A stretch of DNA of 64,000 nt from Clonostachys chloroleuca (taxonomy: Eukaryota > Ascomycota > Sordariomycetes > Hypocreales > Bionectriaceae): assembly GCA_037952775.1 (NCBI GenBank), contig JBANAY010000004.1, positions 11,222,001-11,286,000 of the forward strand. Reading direction: 5' to 3'. A model generated the notes under the pieces. The model saw only the letters and a list, made by a program, of their open reading frames with translations, had not been told where the DNA came from and searched no databases. Position 1 is the first letter of the stretch, and the number at the start of each line of letters is the position of its first letter. The position numbers were made by a program, and so were the translations under genes. Positions 58,673 to 64,000 of the stretch are shown here, piece after piece.

Positions 58673-60988
58673 TGTAGCCAGACTAAGTGAATCTAAACTG
58701 AAAGGTTTCCCGAAAACAGAATCTAAGATACATGGAGGTTGTGCAGACAGGACTTTATAATGACCATGAATTTCGGAGTCTTGATTCCTACCGATGTTGG
58801 GATGTTTCAAAGGACGCCACAGCCGAGACAGCCGGCGATTTCATAACTCCGCCATTGGACATGAAACCCATGCTCGTAAAGCTCTTATTGTGTGCTAAGG
58901 ACTCGGGAGTCGGAACGTCACGTCTGCCGATCTCCTCTATCTTAAACAAAGAGAGGTAGTGGGTATTGGCCTCTCTATCGGCGGGGTAAAATTATCGCCT
59001 GGACAATGCCCATACCCCATTCGGACCGCTGAGACGATATCAGACGGGACAAAACATGTCTCAATCAAATCCATTTTCGTTATTGTCTCGAGAAATGATT
59101 ATGTTTGAATAAGCGATAAGTTCCTCAGTGGAGTCTGGACTCTTCCTTTTGGAAATCGCCGGCATTTGAACAGCCCAATCAGAAGATGAGCGTTACGGGA
59201 ATCCAGAGACATAATCGTTATGGCCAGCCGGTCGGTGGTTTTAGATTCTCCGTCTCCCCACATTTTGGGAGGCGATAGTGAAGGAAGTTGGAGACAGCTT
59301 TGGTCTAGTCCAGGGTCTGCCCCCTTACCTCCTCCTCTTTGAGACCTCGGCCGGGGACGATCTGCACCATACTCGCAGTAAATGTCACGACCCATGTACA
59401 TAGTCAGTAATGCCACTACACAATTATTTCTTTCTTCCGCGGTAGACAAATGCCGTTGCTACTCTGGGTATCGAGTTCCGTCTATTCTTGTCTTATTCGT
59501 TTTGGGCTCGATACTCCAGCCACTAGACAACTGATCAACGCCGGATGACGAGAGCGCGATGGCTACTTTACCCCGGCAATGGAATGCCGGGCAAGGGGTA
59601 GACTCCGCCATGCCCGGCAATGGCTAGCACAATGTAAGAAGCTAGCAAAGTCCTCCGCCTGTAGTCGGATCTGACCCCGCCCACCGAGTTTCCTCGACTG
59701 TGTATAGTAGAAGAGCCTACCTAGCCCATGAGTAGTAATGTGCCTCGCTCCGAAGTTTGCTGGTTTTAGTATTTCTCTGGTGGACTTGTGCTATCAGTCA
59801 CAAAGTTGTTGCTTCCGATATATAGCCCGTCACTCGTGTCGAGGATGGTATACTGACAGTGTCTGAGAAATTCCCTACTAATGACATATTGGCTCATTTT
59901 TTGATATGTTTATCTTCCGGATCAAGAGGAGACTTTTAGTATTGGTGACTAACTAACTTTGAACCTCGGGTCGGCACATTGTAACTTACTCGCTCAACAA
60001 ATGTATGTTGGCTCACTCGAACTTACACTTGGGTATGACAGCCGGGCTTCATCACCATTTCAGCGATCGGTACCGGGGTCGAGATTGCAGCCTTATAGAG
60101 TCCTCCTATGGCGTTCTAGGACTTAACTGCTAGTACCTACAATGCCATTGTCAGTAAATTTGTGGCATCTTCTACCAGAGCCGGCTCCATCCCAACATAT
60201 TTCGCTATGAACCGATCTGCCTGCATTAATGCCGTGGAGGATTCAGCTACGAGGCTCTCTCAAGGTGCGCATGGACATTTTTGTTGTCTTGAATATCTTT
60301 TCACTTATTCATCGATCCTGTATCTCATACGTAGTGCTGCGTGCTACGATTGTAAACTTCGATATCTGCTGAAACTCCAATGAAAACATCCTTTGCAGGT
60401 CAATCTGAGAATTAGTGTCTTTGCTGGCTCGGTGCTAGCTCTGAGATTGTTGGTTCACTGAAGTTCCTTGGTCGAAAGGTGTTGTATGAAGGAGTCCTCA
60501 TTCCAAGATAATGGTGTGATATTCAGTGAGATTAAAAAGAATTCTTTGTAAGGGGCAGCATTGGCCCAGCAGATTAATAGTCTGAAGGTGAGTACGTATT
60601 AGAGATTGAAATAGCCAGTGATTGGTTCAACAAGCACGAAAGTGTCAAGGTAGACTTGGAAAAATGACTGTAGATGTGTTCTACAAGTTGTGGGGGTTTA
60701 ATGCGAAACATATTCAAAACCAGTATCAGTATTAGCATCCATTATTTAAGCCCTTGTTGAATCTAGAATAGTCCACAAAGTGAGGGTCACTACGTCAAGA
60801 TACGGAATTCTTTCTCTATATTTTTTGGTGGGGTGAATAAGGAATAGACAACCTCCCATGTCTTCTCACTATCACTTGGATTCTTGCTAGGCCTCTAAAT
60901 ACACTGGTGGTGGAATCGAATTATAGGCACTAATCTCACAATATCATTGTGTTCCAGTTTGCTATGAAGTCGTTGTACAGCACGATTA
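58673..60988. other. Gene-free stretch of about 2.3 kb
   Basis: No gene that I can support. A short plus-strand open segment near 60134-60270 (IVSKFVASSTRAGSIPTYFA) may be a relic of a coding exon, but flanking frames are closed. The rest has balanced composition without repeats that I can see. Confidence 0.45.
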
Positions 60989-63060
60989 TTAGAGTTGTAT
61001 TTCCACGACCGGTCCAGTATATTCCTTTTTCCCCACCGCAAAATACCAGACAATGGCAAAAAGCAGTGTTCCGCCCCAAGTCAAGGCGCTAAAGTTCATA
61101 CTTTCAGGTGTCACTTCGGGGGTGGGAGGCCAGAACGCGAAGAACCAGACAACGAACAAGTAAGTGCAAGCAAACGTGTTGTTGGCTATACCAAAAATAC
61201 CGGGTATTCTCCACGGTCCCCATTGTAGGCTGTTGGGGCCAACATGCGTTGTTTGGTCATTGTAGGATCGGATGCCATCCGGTTGCAGGCGCCGCCAGAG
61301 AAGAAGTGCACAACAGAGCAGATACGACGAGTAGAGACCGACTGCGCTGAGGTTGACAATGTTGCTGAAGGCGACGCTCGAGCCGAGAGTGATGAGTGAG
61401 AGAAGAACAGACACCAAGGTGGTGAATCCCACAGTGTATATGGGAATTGCTGTTCGGCTGTGGAGCTGAGAAAGTAGGAATGTTAGCAAGTGTCAATGGA
61501 ACACATCGCAGGATATGTTTATTTCTTACCCTGACAAAGTATTTCCAGAAGGGTACTCCTCGATCTCTGGCAAAAGACCAGAGCATCCTTGATGAAGACG
61601 CCAAAACGCCAACAGTGCTGCAGATGCCGAGTATGACAATGATGAGTCCCATCACCCCCGCACCGTTTCTTGATCCTGTTCCGTTCCAGAAGACTTGAAG
61701 GAACGGGTAGCCTAGCGTATACTGAGCCTCCAACGCGGCATCAATATCCCCAAGGCAAAGCAGGTAGGCTAGTAACATGCCCAGTCCAAGGATTCCATTG
61801 ATTCCAAGGCTGAACAGAACAGCACGTGGGACAACAACGGAGGCATTCTTGATCTCTTCGGCCATCTTAATGAGAGACACATTAGTCAACATTTTATGTG
61901 CTGCTAGTTATATAGTACCTACGTGCACGGCAGAGTCTGCACCGACTAGAGAGAAGACTGAAGCTGGAAGGCCGACCATAAAAGATAGACCCATTGTCGG
62001 CCATTCTCCCCCGTTTAGAAATGTCGTAAAGACGGAAGAGTCCCCGTGGGGAGCTAAGTAAACGAAAGGGATCAAGATGGCGAAGAAACCCAAGATGTGT
62101 AAGACCAAAATCAAGCCCTCAAACTGGGACAAGGTCTTGCTAGCGACAGTGTTGATGAGGACCGCAAAGGCAAGAATGACCCACAAGAACATCATGGTTT
62201 GCCATGGCTGAGGAATATAGTCGGGAACGAAGAGCATGATCACACTTTGAAGTAGGGAGCCAATCAGATAGGCTGCGGAGGCTGGTACCGCTTGCCACCC
62301 TGCAAATGTCATCCAACCTTAATACGTTGTCAGTTACTATGCAGAAATGGGAGTGTATTTGTGGTCTGTAAATTACCGGTGATGTAGCTTAGAAAGTTTC
62401 TCGATGACTCTGGTGACAACATCGCCACCCAACTTTATAGACGATTAGCTGACAGACGAACCAAACTTAGATTCAACGGGAATGCGTACTGGTACTGTCC
62501 TCCTGAAGTTGGTGCCCTAGAATTTGACGAGTGAGTACACTGGATCTATACTTTAGTGAGATGTTTTACGCTGCTACTCACATGGAGGCTAGTTCTGAGA
62601 GGACGCTATAAGTAGAGATGCTCCCAAGCCAAACAATAAGATATCCCCACAAGACACCTCCTGGGCCGCCACTGGATAATTGTGCAGCATGTGAGCAAAG
62701 ATCTTCTGAGATAAGGAAGTTGAAACTACTGACTTGACGAGACTTTGAGTTGATACACTACGCTATGTGTGTGAGACGATGCACTGTCTGAATACGGGAG
62801 TGCTGTCGATACCTACATCATAATTCCCTCCCATGTAATCAATACCGTGCATGAGAATCCTAGAATGGACATGAAGCCAAAGTTTCTCTAATTTATGTTT
62901 AGAATGCTGCCATTAGGAGGGAATATTGGGCGAAAATTACCTTTAGAACTGGCCTTTTGCCTAATCTGATCAAATCTCTATCATCCGTACTTATTTCATA
63001 GCTGTTGCTGTGGTCTGCGACCGAGGGTTTGGAGCCCCGTTCACGCAATTCGAGATCCAT
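60989..63060 (-). CDS. Amino-acid/GABA permease (APC superfamily)
   Basis: Eight exons on the minus strand: 63060-62941, 62887-62817, 62671-62582, 62516-62490, 62432-62377, 62317-61923, 61865-61530 and 61465-60989; the sum is 1572 nt, 523 aa, in frame throughout. Key joins: SGGQYHWVAMLSPESS, SYITGWMTFAGWQA, GADSAVHMAEEIKNAS and FVRLHSRTAIPIYT. These are hallmarks of the fungal amino acid/choline transporter (ACT) group with about 12 helices, for example GABA and choline permeases; WVAMLSP and the H-M-x-E-E segment are typical. A plasma-membrane uptake role for GABA, another amino acid or choline is likely. The exon 2-3 join (IMIGGPGG) is about eight residues shorter than I expect there, so that boundary is uncertain. 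Confidence 0.85.
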
Positions 63061-63909
63061 CTTAGATGAATTTCTAATCGTTTAGTTAGTGTTGGATTGA
63101 GAATTATAGTAGATGAAGGAAAAGAACAAGAGAAGGGAAGAGAAAATAATGTGAAGGGATAGGAAAGCCGAACAGTACAGAGGCAATTCACGTAGCACTA
63201 CTCTAGCTGGGTATGCATAGCAAATCGGCCCAACTCGAAATGTCAGGTGTTATATTACTTCTGAAGGAAGAGGCGCACGCGATATGCTAATCAGGTTCTC
63301 AATCCCTACCAGACATGTTGCATTGCGCAGTGGCGGGTGTCACTCACTGGCATAAATAGAATGCTACCCCTGAACCCTGATGATTCCGAGCTCTCTTGCA
63401 GAGCCAACCGGGTTCGATGTACAATGTATACGCCGCGCCTAGACCACCATTGTAACATCAGATGATGCGAAATAGAATTCCTCTTCTGACTGTGACGGAG
63501 AATCTTCACAGCGGTCCAATCGGATACGCATACATGGGTGATAACAGGGATAAGCCTCGTCAGTTGTCCCATTTCGATCCAACTCGCCACTTTCTATCCT
63601 CCCCTGCGATCTAAGCCTACGGGGAGCTAAATCCTTCGGTTCGATATGGGCTTGGCAGAGAAAACAAAGTGGCTTCCGTCGTTTTCCTGATGGCAAGGAT
63701 CAATGTCACCGTATCAATGCCTCGTTGCGGCGACGCACGACTCAGATATGTCGAGACTACACTCTTTGTAAGATTCGTCGGATTGAAATGAAATGTAAGG
63801 AAGCGTCTTTCCAGCTTGTGATTTCCATGCCGCATGTCAGTTCTTGAGGATTCTTTGGCTCGTGACTCTGAGATCAGTTCTACGAACTTGCTTACTGGCA
63901 GACGCGATC
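63061..63909. other. Divergent intergenic region
   Basis: About 850 bp between the minus-strand permease and a plus-strand gene at the window edge, so it should carry both promoters. Minus-strand open frames here have no recognisable domain. Confidence 0.5.
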
Positions 63910-64000
63910 ATGGACGACAACCGGCCTCATATCACCGACAATGATTTGTCCGCTCTGATTCAGATCTTGACTTGGTTGTGGTTGACATTTTCCCTCCTTT
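63910..64000 (+). CDS. Start of a SAT4/rhodopsin-like membrane protein gene (partial)
   Basis: From ATG 63910 the frame is open to the window end: MDDNRPHITDNDLSALIQIL, then TWLWLTFSLL. A short polar N-terminus with D-x-S-A-L-I-Q-I followed at once by a hydrophobic helix is a common start of the fungal SAT4/rhodopsin-like family, the same family as the gene at 11439-12942. Only 30 codons are visible, so the assignment is an inference. Confidence 0.5.
   Translation, partial: MDDNRPHITDNDLSALIQILTWLWLTFSLL

Overview
The window is nuclear DNA of a filamentous ascomycete (Pezizomycotina; Sordariomycetes seems likely but is not proven). The evidence is short GT-AG introns of about 55-120 bp with CTRAY-type branch points, fungal-restricted families (SAT4/rhodopsin-like membrane proteins, HET, frq, UPF0303), and long AT-rich blocks in which retrotransposon reading frames are broken mainly by TAG/TAA where CAG/CAA is expected. 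That is the footprint of repeat-induced point mutation (RIP). Genic DNA has balanced composition; about 28 kb (15.5-23.8, 32.1-51.4 kb) is RIP-degraded repeat.

Layout. 0-13 kb: a decayed membrane-protein gene, a damaged classical SDR and a damaged extended SDR/reductase (minus), an intact UPF0303 haem-degrading-like gene, an intact 4-coumarate-CoA-ligase-like gene, a U6 snRNA gene with an upstream TATA box and a perfect downstream extragenic B block, and a five-exon SAT4-type membrane protein (minus). 13-15.5 kb: carboxylesterase remnant, retroelement debris and a truncated F-box gene. 15.5-23.8 kb: RIP-mutated repeat and Copia copy A. 23.9-31.6 kb: a GC-rich two-level tandem repeat, a small secreted cysteine protein, a POT/PTR2 peptide transporter, a frame-broken secreted phospholipase A2, and the C-terminal part of a HET-type protein. 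31.8-51.4 kb: a Tc1/mariner element, then a nest in which Copia copy B (39297-46221, TSD ATAAC) sits inside a different Copia, element C (33688-48245), which itself abuts an inverted fragment of the A/B family; then a 3 kb repeat pair with an (AAT)n tract and a ~0.9 kb palindrome. 51.4-64 kb: a 5'-truncated frequency (frq) clock-gene pseudogene, a damaged membrane-protein fragment, a MITE with 32-bp inverted repeats, a large uncharacterised ORF with a late frameshift, an intact epoxide hydrolase, an eight-exon amino-acid permease, and the first codons of a SAT4-type gene running off the end.

There is no convincing gene cluster. The dominant theme is a repeat-rich accessory compartment: intact metabolic and transport genes (4CL-like, POT, epoxide hydrolase, permease) mixed with families often gained and lost by fungi (HET, F-box, SDR, esterase, frq paralogue, secreted proteins), many carrying one or two lesions. 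Several lesions are single-base homopolymer losses that could also be assembly errors. All calls are from reading the sequence; no database search was possible.
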